Part shown: in pieces, positions 1 to 10,440 of the stretch | How positions within the stretch are numbered: the stretch's first letter is position 1 | Layout: every line of letters starts with the position of its first letter | Assembly (NCBI GenBank): GCA_009801015.1 | Contig: VHZZ01000126.1 | Coordinates: 110,032 to 140,521, forward strand | DNA length: 30,490 nucleotides | From: Silene noctiflora | Lineage: Eukaryota > Streptophyta > Magnoliopsida > Caryophyllales > Caryophyllaceae | Reading direction: 5' to 3' | Made by a program: the position numbers and the translations under genes | The notes under the pieces: model-generated | What the model saw: only the letters and a program-made list of their open reading frames with translations | Told to the model about the DNA's origin: nothing | Databases searched by the model: none

Positions 1-292
1 AAAAAACGAATTTGAAAATTAATCAAGAGAATTGAGGTGAAGTTATGAAATGTGTATTATATTTTTTACCATAAAATTAATAATTTATAATTTTAAATTT
101 ATATCAGTTTTATTTTATTTTAATTAAATGATTACAATTCAAAGTATAAAAAAGATTATATAATGATTAAAAGAGTATATAAAAGAAAAAAGAAAAAAAA
201 GTAATGAAAGAAAGACGTATTTCCTTATTTAGCGAGATTCCTTTTGGAGGGAAAACTTTTGAGAATTTTTATTCTCTCAGTATATAGGAGGA
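1..292 (-). mobile_element. Helitron-like element, 5' part, cut by the window edge
   Basis: Read on the minus strand, the sequence starts at 292 with TCCTCCTATATACTGAGAG and is preceded by A, as expected for a Helitron 5' end (5'-TC, inserted between A and T). The inner sequence resembles the elements at 21311-21891 and 22550-23259, including the GGAGGGAAAA block near 246-256 and AT-rich runs toward position 1. The 3' hairpin and CTRR end would lie left of the window. No protein is encoded, so it is non-autonomous. Confidence 0.6.
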
Positions 293-630
293 TTGATTCC
301 AAGTTTATTCTTGAAAAAAAAAATATGATTTCGCACTAATTGTAGTAGAAATGTAGAAACATACATGCTTTAAATATTGTTATCCTATAATTACGGGTGA
401 TATTAATTCTAATTTTAATTTGAATCTTGAGAAGATAAAAAATGTTTCGTAGTAGAAGAACTACTCCTAGTAAGGATCTTAAAAATCGTATATTCATATC
501 AATCGAATATATCTGTATATAGTCTATTTACTTTTATATGGAGTAATAGTTTATGTATATTACATTCGGTTTTTCTAACTCGTGACCTAAGGATACAGGA
601 TGACATTGATAAGAAGCAAACTAGAGAAGT

Positions 631-679
<49 letters not shown>

Positions 680-1449
680 TCTTTGTGGGAGTACTTTAAC
701 TAAAGTCAAACAAATGATTGAAGAACGAAGTTAGTAATATTTATCATAATTAATAAAATAACCTTGTAAATATTTATCAAATTAGTTTTTTTTAATGTGT
801 GTCCTAAAGGCACATGTTAGAAAAATAGTATTTATAACATACAAAATATTTTGAATATATGATTATTTTGATTGACACGTTATTATACTATTTTTTTTTA
901 AAGTCGAGTATATTCATTCATTAATATTAGAGTTGTACAACATGAGTAAGAATCAAAATTAACAAATACTCCATACAAAATAATTTTGCTCAAATCAAAA
1001 TCTATGATGCCAACAAGATCACCGTAGAAGAATACGAACACTTATGCTTGTCCTCTTTTACATCGTTGCATAGTACAATAACCTTTCACGAAGGGCTCTT
1101 TTGATCTAATGTAGTGTTATAACATAGAAATGAATTTGACGTATTTGATTTTAGATGTAGAATTGAAAACGGTTCCCAAACTGCATAAATCTTCATTAAC
1201 AAAACAGTTTTACACAAATGAAACACAAATCTAACACCACTCTCACCAAGGAGAGAAATAAAACCCAAAAATGGGTAGTTATAACCCAATAATTTTTCAC
1301 GACGTTCTCTTAGGATACCTACTGCCATATATTCTATTTAGTGGGAGACATAACATGAAAAAGAGAAATTAAATTAAATAATTCTCATCTCTCATCATAT
1401 GAAAAGTCTCTCAATAACGTTATTGAGAGATCGTCTCTTAAGTTTTTGT
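293..1449. other. AT-rich intergenic DNA with a poly-T tract
   Basis: No convincing gene is present. It holds a pure T run at about 631-677 and two copies of a CTAAC/GTTAG-type palindromic word, at about 568-592 and 787-827. An 80-codon open frame on the minus strand (1086-1328) has no recognisable domain and looks like chance. Confidence 0.6.
631..677. repeat. Poly-T homopolymer, about 47 bases
   Basis: An uninterrupted T run. It may be the poly(A) tail of a minus-strand retroposon, but no LINE or SINE body was recognised beside it. Its length is likely to vary and is error-prone in sequencing. Confidence 0.9.
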
Positions 1450-1454
1450 GAATA

Positions 1455-1784
1455 CATTGAATGCTAATTTGGTGAATTCAAGCAAATGTAAACAATTACT
1501 CAAGTGAAAAGATGAACACCATGAGTAAATAAAGTTTGTGAATTTTATTGATCAAATGCTTAAGTTACAATCATGTGTCTACTATTTATATACAAGTATG
1601 TAAAATATCTACAACAAACTTTGTAACAAACTGGATCTAGTTTGTTATTCTAACAGACTGGCAATGCTGATGTGGCAGGAAAATTCCAGAGGCTTCTAGA
1701 TGATTCCATAAGAATGTAGAGACTGGAAGATGCTCTGTTCTCTGAATGTGAAAACAGCAGTAGAAGAAGAGCACCAATGTCACA
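1455..1784 (-). repeat. 3' LTR of the copia element (left copy)
   Basis: It matches 6341-6674 almost throughout. In the sense direction it begins TGTGACATTGG, where the other LTR has TGTTGACATTTG, and ends near TTAGCATTCAATG. Its inner edge at 1784 abuts RNase H coding sequence directly, without the usual spacer and polypurine tract. The outer three bases (1455-1457) lie between the canonical TG/CA end and the GAATA flank. Confidence 0.9.
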
Positions 1785-2110
1785 ATCTAATTTGATATGC
1801 TTAATTCTCTCATAAAAAACTGGGTTTTCTGCTATATGTTGGGCTGCTTTATTATCACAATACAGTGTAATTGGTGTGGGCAAAATGACATGCAGTTCTC
1901 GGAGTAATTCATTAATCCAAACAATCTCACTCGATGTCTGTCTCATACTCCTGGTACTGAGACTCAGTGGAAGATTTACTGACAGTAGTTTGTTTTTTAG
2001 TTTTCCATGATATCAAAGAATTCTCAAGAAAGATACAATAGCCTGTTAATGATATGCCAGCATAAGCACAAGATCCTCAATTTGCATCACAGTAGCTATG
2101 CAAAACCAGA
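1785..2110 (-). pseudogene. copia RNase H remnant, 3' truncated
   Basis: The minus strand reads YCDAN at about 2097, carrying the expected first catalytic Asp of copia RNase H, then [10 protein letters not shown], then SSTESQYQ with the expected Glu region. A frame change near 1940 moves to the frame [15 protein letters not shown]. The domain runs through TLYCDNKAAQHIA, again with the expected Asp, and FYERIKHIKLDCDI. It then passes straight into LTR sequence, so the usual last part of the domain is missing. The Trp normally following YCDAN is a stop codon. It is a broken relic with no function expected. Confidence 0.85.
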
Positions 2111-3179
2111 TCATTTTGAGCAGAATAAAACAATCCCAAATTCAATGTACCCTTTAAATATCTGATCAGGTGAAGTGCAACATTAAGATGTGGTTGTCTA
2201 GTATAGGCTCACTCAGAAACTGTCTCAATTGTTGAACACTGTAACTGATATCAGATTTGTGAGTGTAAGATATAGCATTTTGCCAATGATCCTTCTGTAG
2301 AGTTTTGGTTTATCCAGAATCTAACCTTCATCAACAGATAATTTGAGACCAGTTGGGAGAGAAAACTTAGTTGGTTTTGCTTCAGTCATATGGGAGTCTT
2401 TAAGAATATCAATTATATACTTTCTTTGATTTAATAATATTCCAGCAGATGATCTAGCAACTTCAATCCCAAGGAAGTACCTCAGCTGCCCTAGATCTTT
2501 AATTGTGAAGGCTTGATGTAAGTGATGCTTGATTCTCTGAATTTATGCTGGATCATTTTCCAGTGATCAAAAGATCATCAACATAAACAACAATGGCCAC
2601 AAAAGAAGAAGAAGTCCCTTTGATAAAAAAAAGAGTAATCTGATTTAGCTTGAACATAGTCATGCTTGATAAGAAACTTGGACAATTCTAGATTTCATTG
2701 TTTTGATGTTTGTTTAAGGCTATATAAGGACCTTTTCAAAAGACAAACTCTTCTGGATTCCCTTTGGTGTATCCTTCTGGCTTCTTCATATAAACTTCTT
2801 CATTTAGAAAGTCTTGTAGAAATACATTATTGATATCAAGCTGGTGCAATGGCCATTCTTTGGCAGCAACCATTGGAATGATGTATCTCACAGTAGTGAA
2901 TTTAGCCACTGGACTGAAAGTATGCTTATAATCTTTTCCTTCAATCTGACTATAACCCTTAGCCACAAGCCTTGTTTTGTATCTTTCAAATGACCCATTT
3001 GGATTGAATTTGATTTTGTATACCCATTTTGCTCCTATGACTCTCTTTCCATTTAGTAAAGGAGACAAAATCCATGTATTATTCTGCTCTAAAGCATTAA
3101 TTTCCTTGGCCATGACTTCTTGCCAATGAGGATTATCCATAGCTTGAATATAAGTAGACGGCTCATAGAGTTGAAACAC
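2111..3179 (-). pseudogene. copia reverse transcriptase remnant
   Basis: The best-preserved part is 2736-3179 (minus). It contains NNTWILSPLLNGKRVIGAKW, then YKTRLVAKGYSQIEGKDY, FSPVAKFTTVR and LHQLDINNVFL, all landmarks of copia RT. A stop follows EEFVF at 2736. Downstream, in other frames, the minus strand shows a KQTSKQ-like block near 2700 and the catalytic motif VVYVDDLLITG with YVDD codons at 2574-2585. The region below 2570 is degenerate, with remnants such as DLVLHS leading into RNase H. Separate frames and stops show it is not translatable as one polyprotein. Confidence 0.92.
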
Positions 3180-3194
3180 ATTACAACAAGCAGT

Positions 3195-3585
3195 CTAGTA
3201 ATGTTGTGAATATCCTGCTAACTGAACTGTTGCATTAAGGGTAGAGTGTGCAACAGTACTGGTGGTTGTAGGAATATCAGAAATAGAAGGTGGTAATCCT
3301 TTGCAGACAAAATCATTGAGTCTAGAAGACAATTGCCTTGCTCTTGTAGACTTTCTCATTGGTTCAGCAACATGGACTGAGTTATTAAAATCATTATTAT
3401 TTGTATTGATATTATCATTATTAGTATTATGAGTAGTGTTGACATTAGTGTCAATATTGGTGTTGGTAGTTGGATAAGGGTCTTCATCTGAAGATGAAGG
3501 AAGAGGAGTATTTTTGTATTTATTATGGGAATACTGGTATGTGTTGGATTGAGGAATGGGAATACAATCTCTCTGAACACTATAT
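3195..3585 (-). pseudogene. copia integrase-RT linker remnant
   Basis: The minus-strand frame shows a low-complexity Asn/Thr-rich stretch (about 3380-3470) followed by RKSTRARQLSSRLNDFVC, the kind of basic linker that joins integrase to RT in plant copia polyproteins. It ends at a stop at 3195, just before the RT frame. It is part of the dead polyprotein, not a separate gene. Confidence 0.75.
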
Positions 3586-4300
3586 CTCAGCTGTAGATCA
3601 CTTTGTGACTGTCTAATGCATATAATTTGTACCCTTTCTTGCCCATAGGATAACCTAAAAATATACACCTGACTGCCCTCTCTTCAAACTTATCACCATC
3701 ATGCATGGCAGCATAACAAAAGCATCCTACAACCTTCAAATGTGCATAATCAGCAGGTGTCCCAAATAAGCATTCATGAGAAGTTTGCCATTTAAGAACA
3801 TGTGTTGGTAAAAGAATAATGATATGGGTAGCAGCCAAAACCATGTCTCCCCAAAACCTCTTTGGTAAACCAGCTTGATGTCTCAAAGCTCTAGCCACTT
3901 CAAGAAGATGTCGATGCTTCTTTTCAACCCTCCCATTTTGCTAAGGGGTACCAGAAATAGAAGTTTGATGTATGTTCCCATGATCAGCAAAAAGATTTGC
4001 ACAATCCTTTTGAAGACTTTCAGTGTCATTATCTGACCTTAGAATCTTGACTTTGGTGTTAAATTCTGTCTTAACATATGCTAAAAAATGGGTTATAGTT
4101 TGACACACCAAATCTTTATGCTAAAGAAGCATTGTCCAGGCGACCCTACTGAAATCATCTACAACAGTCAGAAAATAGGAAGCACCAATTAGAGCCAAAA
4201 CTCTACAAGCTCCCCATAAATCAACATGAATGAGTTCAAATGGAGCATGTGTGATAGATGAACTAATAGGAATGGGGCTTTTGTGATGTTTAGCCATCAA
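3586..4300 (-). pseudogene. copia integrase core remnant
   Basis: Minus-strand translation, in pieces, gives HVDLWGACR near 4225, then SYFLTVVDDFSRVA near 4150 (catalytic Asp), ILRSDNDT near 4035 (second Asp) and SGTP-stop-QNGRVEKKHRHLL near 3930 (catalytic Glu). The open stretch 3587-3898 then carries ALRHQAGLPKRFWGDMVLAA, CLFGTPADY and RCIFLGYP, typical of the core end and C-terminal part. Two TAG stops interrupt it, one after WTMLL (about 4122) and one after GTP. The D,D,E residues are still readable although the frame is broken. Confidence 0.92.
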
Positions 4301-4829
4301 AAAAGTATCACAATGAAACTGTTGTCATTAATATTTAAAGCATTAATGGATCTTACGTGTTTCATTATGGATAAAGCATTATGTCCTAATCTAGCATGCA
4401 ACAAATATACATCAGAAGATGCTACATTGGCAGAAAACATAGCATTGCTAGGGATTACAGGTTTACATTTATTCTGATTATTCTCAGTAAACCTATAAAG
4501 ATGATAAATGCAAGCAAACTTCAACCCTGAGCATAAGATCTCCATAGTGATATTGTCCTGAATGAAACACCTAGTGGGATGAAAATTAGCACATATCCTG
4601 GATGAATTTAACAATTTACCAAGGGAGAGAAGATTATGCTTAAAATCAGGATGATAAAGCACATTGTGTAGAACCAACTTGTCAAAAAGTTTAACATCAC
4701 CAACACAGGTAACTGCTTTAATCTGACCATCAGGTAAGTAACAGACAATGGTTTGACTAAGTGCTTAACATTATGCAAGTTAGACAAATTATATGTCATA
4801 TGATCAGATGCGCCTGAATCAATTATCTA
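4301..4829 (-). pseudogene. copia protease and pre-integrase remnant
   Basis: The protease signature DSGASDHMTYNLSN is read on the minus strand with the catalytic DSGA codons at 4809-4820. It is preceded by a TAG stop at 4827-4829, where an in-frame residue would be expected. A frame change near 4735 separates this from the continuing protease/spacer frame (LHNVLYHPDFKHNLLSLGK, 4677 downward). Further on comes the GAG-pre-integrase zinc-binding block, with LLHARLGHNALSIMKHV near 4385. Everything matches the copia order; the stop and frameshift make it non-functional. Confidence 0.9.
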
Positions 4830-6023
4830 GTTGATGTCAACTAAAAATTTATTGTGAAGATGAGCACTAGCTGCTAAGAGAGTACCTGAAGTTGAGGAAT
4901 CGGTGGTATTAACAGTGTTTTGACACTGCAACTTGAATAGCTCTTTGGCAATAGCCTGAATAAAAGAAGGATCTAAAGCTTGTGGTTCAGCTTCATCAAG
5001 TGGAGTATCAACTTCATACCCCTGCACTTCCCCAACATTCCCTGCAAATCTGTTGCCGTTGCCAGCAGTTGCAGAAACAGGTACTGTGTTGAGAATCTTT
5101 GGCTGAGAAGATGCCTTCTTGGCTTGCTCTCTCTTATAAACCCAGCAAAACTCAAGAGTGTGCCCATTCTTCTTACAACGAGTGCAGTAATACACAGGTT
5201 TGTCTGGGTTATCTGTTTGATCAGAAGATTTATCATACTTGACCTTCTTATTATCACGCCTTCAAACATTCTTAGCATAAACCTGATTAGAAGCTAAAGC
5301 AATGCTATCAGTATTGACCACTGGATCAGAAGCACCATTAATGGTCATTTGAACCTCTGCCTGATGAATTTTGGTATAGACCTGATTGATATTAGGAATA
5401 GGATCAGCCAGAATCTGGTTGCAAATTGCATCATATTTCTTGTTTAAACCCATAAGGAAATCCAAAATATGATGTGTATTCCCTCGAGTAACAATCTTCT
5501 TTAGCATATTGCAGGTACAAGTTGCAATTGCAACACAACCACATTAAGATAAGGGATCCAAAGACCTGATATCTTTCCAGCCTGAACAGAGTTTAGCATA
5601 ATATTTAGCAACACTTAGATCACCTTGCTTGATCTGGTTAACATCCTGTCACAATTGATATAGAAATGGAGCATTCGATTGATTGAATCGCTCATTCAAC
5701 TCCTCCCAAAATTGTTTGTTGGATGTCACATAGGCAAAACTCTTGGAAATATCTTCAGCAAGAGAAAACTGAATCCAACGCATGACAATATAATCTGCCC
5801 GGATCCAATCTTGATAACGCGCATCTGTTTCAGCTGGTTTAGGACAAGTTCCATTAATGAATCCAAGCTTATTATTGGTTATTAGAGCAATAGGCATGTT
5901 TCTGGACCAGTGAAAAAATGATTTTCTGGAGAAAACCTGAGGAAGTAGCTGTAACAAGGATTGATCACAAGTGGTAAGGTGTAAAGGATCCTTGTAAACA
6001 GAAGAAGCTAAAGGTGTCGCCAT
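4827..6023 (-). pseudogene. copia gag (capsid/nucleocapsid) remnant
   Basis: The gag start is taken as the Met at 6023 (MATPLASSVYKDPLHL), about 320 bases inside the 5' LTR, a usual leader length. Landmarks of the plant copia gag family follow: HWSRNMPIALITNNKLGFIN and FWEELNERF. The first frame stops at 5649-5651. Downstream pieces include KYYAKLCSGW near 5600, HHILDFLMGLNKKYDAI (5262-5507) and, in 4827-5195, a CCHC zinc knuckle CTRCKKNGHTLEFC at 5145-5186 with the C-X2-C-X4-H-X4-C spacing. At least three stops break it, including one TGA near 5263. Confidence 0.92.
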
Positions 6024-6330
6024 AGCAGGTAATAGAAGTAAGCTTGAGAAAATAACAGTGGAAGATTGACTTGTTAAAATCGAAGGTAATCACACACACA
6101 CAAATATGATCAAAATTGTTGAAGAGTTGAACAAAACGGTGTATTTAGGTAAACTATTGATCGTAACACAATAAATTAGTGAAATTATTTGCAAATTCAA
6201 TTGAAGAATTGAAAAATGTAGCGAAAATATGACGAAAATAGCGAAGTTGTTCGCGATTTAAGCAACAAACTTACTGCGGAAAACACATCAAATCAATGAT
6301 CAATGTAGCTAATCAGGATCGATTATTGAC

Positions 6331-6340
6331 GATGATACCA
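6331..6340 (-). other. Primer-binding site of the copia element
   Basis: Minus-strand TGGTATCATC adjoins the 5' LTR. Its first eight bases match the complement of the plant initiator-Met tRNA 3' end (TGGTATCAGAGC), the usual copia primer. The last bases have diverged. It fixes the element's direction and its 5' LTR inner edge. Confidence 0.85.
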
Positions 6341-6674
6341 TATTGAATTCTAATTTGGTGAATTCAAGCAAATGTAAACAATTACTTCAGTGAAAAGATG
6401 AACACCATGAGTAAATAAAGTTTGTGAATTTTATTGATCAAAAGCTTAAGTTACAATCATGTGTAATCTGCTATTTATATACAAGTATGTAAAATATCTA
6501 CAACAAACTTTGTAACAAACTGGATCTAGTTTGTTATTCTAACAGACTGGCAATGCTGATGTGGCAGGAGAACTCCAAAGGCTTCTAGATGATTCCAGAA
6601 GAATGTAGAGACTGGAAAATGCTCTGTTATCTGAATGTTACAGCAGCAGTAGAAAAAGAGCACAAATGTCAACA
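6341..6674 (-). repeat. 5' LTR of the copia element (right copy)
   Basis: In the sense (minus) direction it begins TGTTGACATTTGTGC and ends near AGAATTCAATA, directly before the primer-binding site. The canonical TG...CA span would be 6344-6674, leaving three extra bases before the primer site. It differs from the left LTR by about 17 substitutions, a 3-base indel in the GTGTAATCTGC block and a one-base indel near the TG end. Confidence 0.92.
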
Positions 6675-6679
6675 GAATA

Positions 6680-7141
6680 TATGGTTACTAGTGTTTAGAA
6701 ATAGTTTGTCACAATTATTTATATAAGACGACTTTGATAAAAAAAAAATGGTCATTTAAATTAAACATCATGAAATTGTTGGACTCACAGCGTGTTCTGA
6801 AATCGATTAGTGTTTTCTCTAACCTGTGTCTTTAACTCCTAAGCGCTACGCGTTGATATTATATATACTCTGTACTCCATAGAACTCTATTAGGTTTGGT
6901 TAATTAAGGAATTGAAACATTTTATAAAATTCCAAGTTGATAAGGAATAAGTTTTACATAATCCAGCAGAGAAGAGGGAAACAGAGCGAAGATAATACGA
7001 TAGATAATAAAACAAATAACTTTTTTTTTCCATCTCGAATCATTTCAACAAGGAGTGTACGGTTTGATTCTACTTATAAAGCGGGGGGCTTTATTTTCTC
7101 TTTCTTTTACTTCACCTCGACTCGATTTTGTTGATCAAACA
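6680..7141. other. Intergenic gap between copia element and fold-back
   Basis: AT-rich and without any gene I can support. A 65-codon open frame (6937-7134, plus) has no domain and low-complexity composition. A weak copy of the CTAAC-type word lies near 6815. Confidence 0.5.
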
Positions 7142-8262
7142 TCCTCTATGTACTAAAAGAATAGGTGAACTCATGATTTTTCCCTCCAAAAAGCATATTC
7201 TTTAATAAGGAAGTTAATCATAATTAAATTCATTCACTAAATAAGAAATCTTATATATTATAATTTATTATTTCATTAATTTATCATAAAAATATTTTTT
7301 TTTCATAAAATTAAATTGTTTTCACTAAACCTTAAACTATAATATTTTAATTAAATTTTAATAAAGTTTATACAAAACTCTAAATTGTTAAATATTTTAT
7401 TAATGTTATTATTTGAGAATGATTTGATCCATACTACTTATCAAACAAAACTGTAAATCACTAATTTTGTTTTCGAAAAAAAAAATTGAGAGAATTTTGA
7501 TAGGCTATCGCACACCTAACAAAAATACCTTAGACTTGGCTAACAAATGAATGTAGTAAGATAGGGGTTGAACACAAGGAGACGGGAGTTGCTTTATGAA
7601 ATGCTATGAATATAATTCTATCTAGGTCGGTTTATCTTATTGGTTTGAAGGTTTGGAGATTAAAACAATAATAAAAATAATGTAATAACAATGATGGTAA
7701 TAGAGCCTAGGGGAATTGGGTCACACATGCATGGAAATAATGGTTCATGTTAAGCTAGGAATGCATAAAAACGATAATTGTTTAGGTCTTATGACAACCA
7801 CCTCTCGGCCTTATTGTCAACCATAGAACGGGTTCTAACGAGCTCTCGCTATGCCTAGATCGGTCTACAATAACATGCTTAGCCTAATTCAATCTCGTAC
7901 CTCTCAACATATAGAACGAATTAACAAAGTAATCAAAACAATTTATAATTTTGTTTATACATATTATGAATAGTATAAGTCAAGTCATTCTCAAATAATA
8001 ACATCAATAAAAAATTTAATAGTTTATAATTTTATATTATTTATATTTTAATTAAAATATTATATTTTGGTGTTTAGTGAAAATTATATAATTTGATGAA
8101 AAGATTAACTTTAATGAAAAGAATTATATAATGAAATACATTCTAATTATTAATTTTCTTATTTAGTGAATATAATTAAATTATCAATAATTTTCTTGTT
8201 TAAAAAGATGCTTTTGGAAGGAAAAATTTGTAAGTTCACCTATTTTTTTAGTAGTTAGGGGA
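7142..8262. mobile_element. Fold-back of two head-to-head Helitron 5' ends
   Basis: The left end starts TCCTCTATGTACTAAAAG at 7142, preceded by A. The right end, on the minus strand from 8262, starts TCCCCTAACTACTAAAAAAA, also preceded by A. Both arms (about 7142-7480 and 7925-8262) are inverted copies of each other and match the first 280 bases of the Helitron at 21311. The core (about 7495-7920) is unrelated, less AT-rich, and not recognised. No CTAG end with hairpin was seen inside. It could be two 5' ends joined by rearrangement or a two-ended derivative that now behaves like a long-TIR element. Confidence 0.6.
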
Positions 8263-8525
8263 TTGTTTAAGATTTAATTCCATTTTTCTCCGTTTCATTC
8301 GTTTCAAACAAAATGATTAAAATAAAATTACAAAAATTCAGAAATATATTGGACTTGGATTATGTTGGGATACTAATACAACAAAAAATGACTTTAAATT
8401 AAGAGAAGAACCACAAAACACATATCTAATAAATAAAAAATAGTTCTCTAATAATTCATGACGATTAGGAAATCAAACAAATTCAAATCGATAAGGGGTT
8501 AGACCGTTACACTTTAGGTAAAAAC

Positions 8526-9345
8526 TAGTATTGGTGTCCGGCTACGTCCGGACTACCTCTATTTACCTTTAAAATTTATTTTCAATTAAATAAAAATACT
8601 TTAAAGTTGCATAACTCATAAATTTATCTTCAATATATTTTTCTATGTCATATCTAAAAATTACGATAAAATAAATTATGAGACAAATTACTACTCCGCT
8701 ATTAATATTTTACTTAAATCGATTTGTTAGCTAATTGTTCATATATGCTTTATTTTGTTGTTAGTATTGTTACTTTTATTACATTCGTTATTACTACGGT
8801 TACTTTCACTACTCCTGTTGTAATTATTGTTACTTTCACTATTGCACATGAATATTGATAATTTCACTATTACTTTCACTACTCCCCTGGCTAATATAGT
8901 TACTTTGACTATTCAAATGAGTGTTTATTAACATATTATTATATCCAATGTTAAAACAATTATTTTTATTACTAACATAATTATTACTTTTACTATTTAG
9001 CCATACAATTTTAAGAGGTTATATATTTATATAAATATATTACTTATATGCATTAATCGAATTGAAATAATTATAAAATATTATATATTTTGGAAATCTA
9101 GCTTTATTTATTTACTTTTTAGTAGTTTCCAAAATATAACCTACTTATATTATATTTGTATATGTTAAATCATTGTATAATTATTTGATAATACTAATTA
9201 ATAACATAAGTGAGGCATGTGTATTTTAAGAAAAATCACCATATTTTGATATCCTCTAAATTTATACTTCAACCAAAACTATATAATATTTACTTTGAAA
9301 TCCCTTGGTCGGGTCCATCACACCGTGCTATCGATTTAAAACTAT
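8526..9345 (-). mobile_element. Helitron-like element, minus strand, 3' end clear
   Basis: On the minus strand the sequence GTCCGG-ACGTAG-CCGGAC forms a perfect 6-bp stem about 10 bases before CTAG, whose last base is at 8526, followed by T. That is the classic Helitron 3' end. The body holds a degenerate (TTACTTTCACTA)-type repeat at 8768-8998. A possible 5' end lies near 9345 (minus strand CTATATAGTTTTAAATCG and then GGTGTGATGGACCCG), but a clean terminal TC is not visible, so the right edge is approximate. Confidence 0.5.
8768..8998. repeat. Degenerate TTACTTTCACTA-type minisatellite
   Basis: The words TTACTTTCACTA, TTACTTTTATTA and TTTCACTATTG recur at irregular spacing of roughly 20-40 bases. 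It lies within the Helitron-like element and encodes nothing. Confidence 0.6.
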
Positions 9346-10121
9346 ATAGTATAATTAATTTGTATAGATTTATTTAATTACATTGAATTACCTTGGTTTC
9401 AGGAATATATATATAGCATTGATTGATTGATTATAGAATGATTTCATATAGAAATTGAATATGCATATGCTGCTTTTAACAACATATTTAAAAATGTTAG
9501 ATTCCAACCAATATATTATCAGAATATATCGTTTACCAAACACATGAAAATAGTAGATTGATTGACCTAAGTTAAATATCGACAAACTTAGCCTACTGGG
9601 CCGGCTCGAGCAATTAGTGCAGCAAGTTCAGGACTTGGGAGATATGGGCTTCAATTTCTCAGGAGTTTAAACTTTCCATAAGTTGTATGTAATGGGCCCT
9701 GATGTGGCCCAAGACAATTGTGTTGGGTATCTGAGTAACCCACCTTGTTCTCTAATGGATTTACAATTTCTCTTAGTGTGCACAATACATTAAACGAAAC
9801 CGCAACTCTCCTATAGGACCGTTCTATAGCATATTACTGGTCCAAAAGGAGAGAAGCCCAAAGATTACACTTAATTTAATTTATATTTTAATTTTATTTT
9901 AACAATACGACATTTTATGATGAAAACTAACATATTTAAATATACTAGTTATTAACATAAAATTTTAGTTTATCAAAATAAAATATTTTTTTACAATTTT
10001 TTGGGCTTTTGGTTATTTGATTAAAAAAGAGAGTTATAAATTAATTGTTTGGGCTTTTGGATTATGGGTTGGTCTTATACTATAAGACACTCTTATACAA
10101 CAATTAGTGTAAACGAAAATA
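9346..10121. other. Intergenic DNA, no gene seen
   Basis: AT-rich with a less AT-rich patch at about 9590-9850 that carries GGGCC words and a CTATAG...CTATAG inverted pair (about 9810-9830). A 65-codon minus-strand frame at 9388-9585 is low complexity and is not supported as a gene. Confidence 0.5.
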
Positions 10122-10440
10122 TTTTAGTTTAACGGTTAAGATAAAGGTACTGGTTGTAATATATCCGGTCTGAAACCCCCATTTTTCTAGGATTAAGGCG
10201 CTAATCTTTTCGACTTACTTTCAGTTCTATAAGTTCAATTCAGTTCAAGTCGATTAAGTTCATTTCAGATTAGTTCAATTTATTACTACTTATATGTTAA
10301 GTTAAGTTCAGTTCAGATAAGTTAAGTTCAGTTCAGTCCAGATCGGTTAAGGTCCATTCAGATCAGTTCGGTTTAGTCAGTTTCAATCCAAAAAAGCAGG
10401 GCCTAAGTTGTTATTATGACACATTTGACAAAAAAAAAAG
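10122..10440 (+). mobile_element. tRNA-derived SINE split by a MITE
   Basis: TTTAGTTTAACGGTTAAG at 10122-10140 resembles a tRNA box A, and GGTCTGAAACCCC at 10167-10179 resembles box B with a decayed CpG. The spacing is right for a pol III promoter. The sequence is interrupted at 10197 by a Tourist-like MITE and seems to resume at 10404, ending in an A run at about 10430-10439 that would be its tail. The SINE family is not identified. Confidence 0.45.
10197..10403. mobile_element. Tourist-like MITE, TTCAG-rich, TAA duplication
   Basis: The left end GGCGCTAATCTTTTCGAC and the right end (reverse strand GGCCCTGCTTTTTTGGAT) are imperfect inverted repeats, flanked on both sides by TAA, the 3-base target duplication of PIF/Harbinger elements. 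The interior is made of TTCAGTTCAG/TTAAGTTCAG words. The same ends occur in the shorter copy at 17322-17411. Confidence 0.65.

Larger units (their letters stand above)
1455..6674 (-). mobile_element. Ty1/copia LTR retrotransposon, degenerate, minus strand
   Basis: Two similar LTRs (left 1455-1784, right 6341-6674) flank a region whose minus-strand reading gives, in order, gag with a zinc knuckle, aspartic protease, integrase, reverse transcriptase and RNase H. Integrase before RT defines the Ty1/copia superfamily. A 10-base match to the initiator-Met tRNA type of primer-binding site adjoins the right LTR, which is therefore the 5' LTR. The 5-base word GAATA flanks both outer edges (1450-1454 and 6675-6679). 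By eye the LTRs differ at about 17 positions plus two small indels over about 330 bases, so the insertion is not recent. Multiple stops and frameshifts and a deleted 3' interior mean it cannot move on its own. Confidence 0.95.

Noticed and set aside
1086-1328. 80-codon open frame on the minus strand
   Set aside because: No domain, AT-rich unique DNA, no splice or promoter context.
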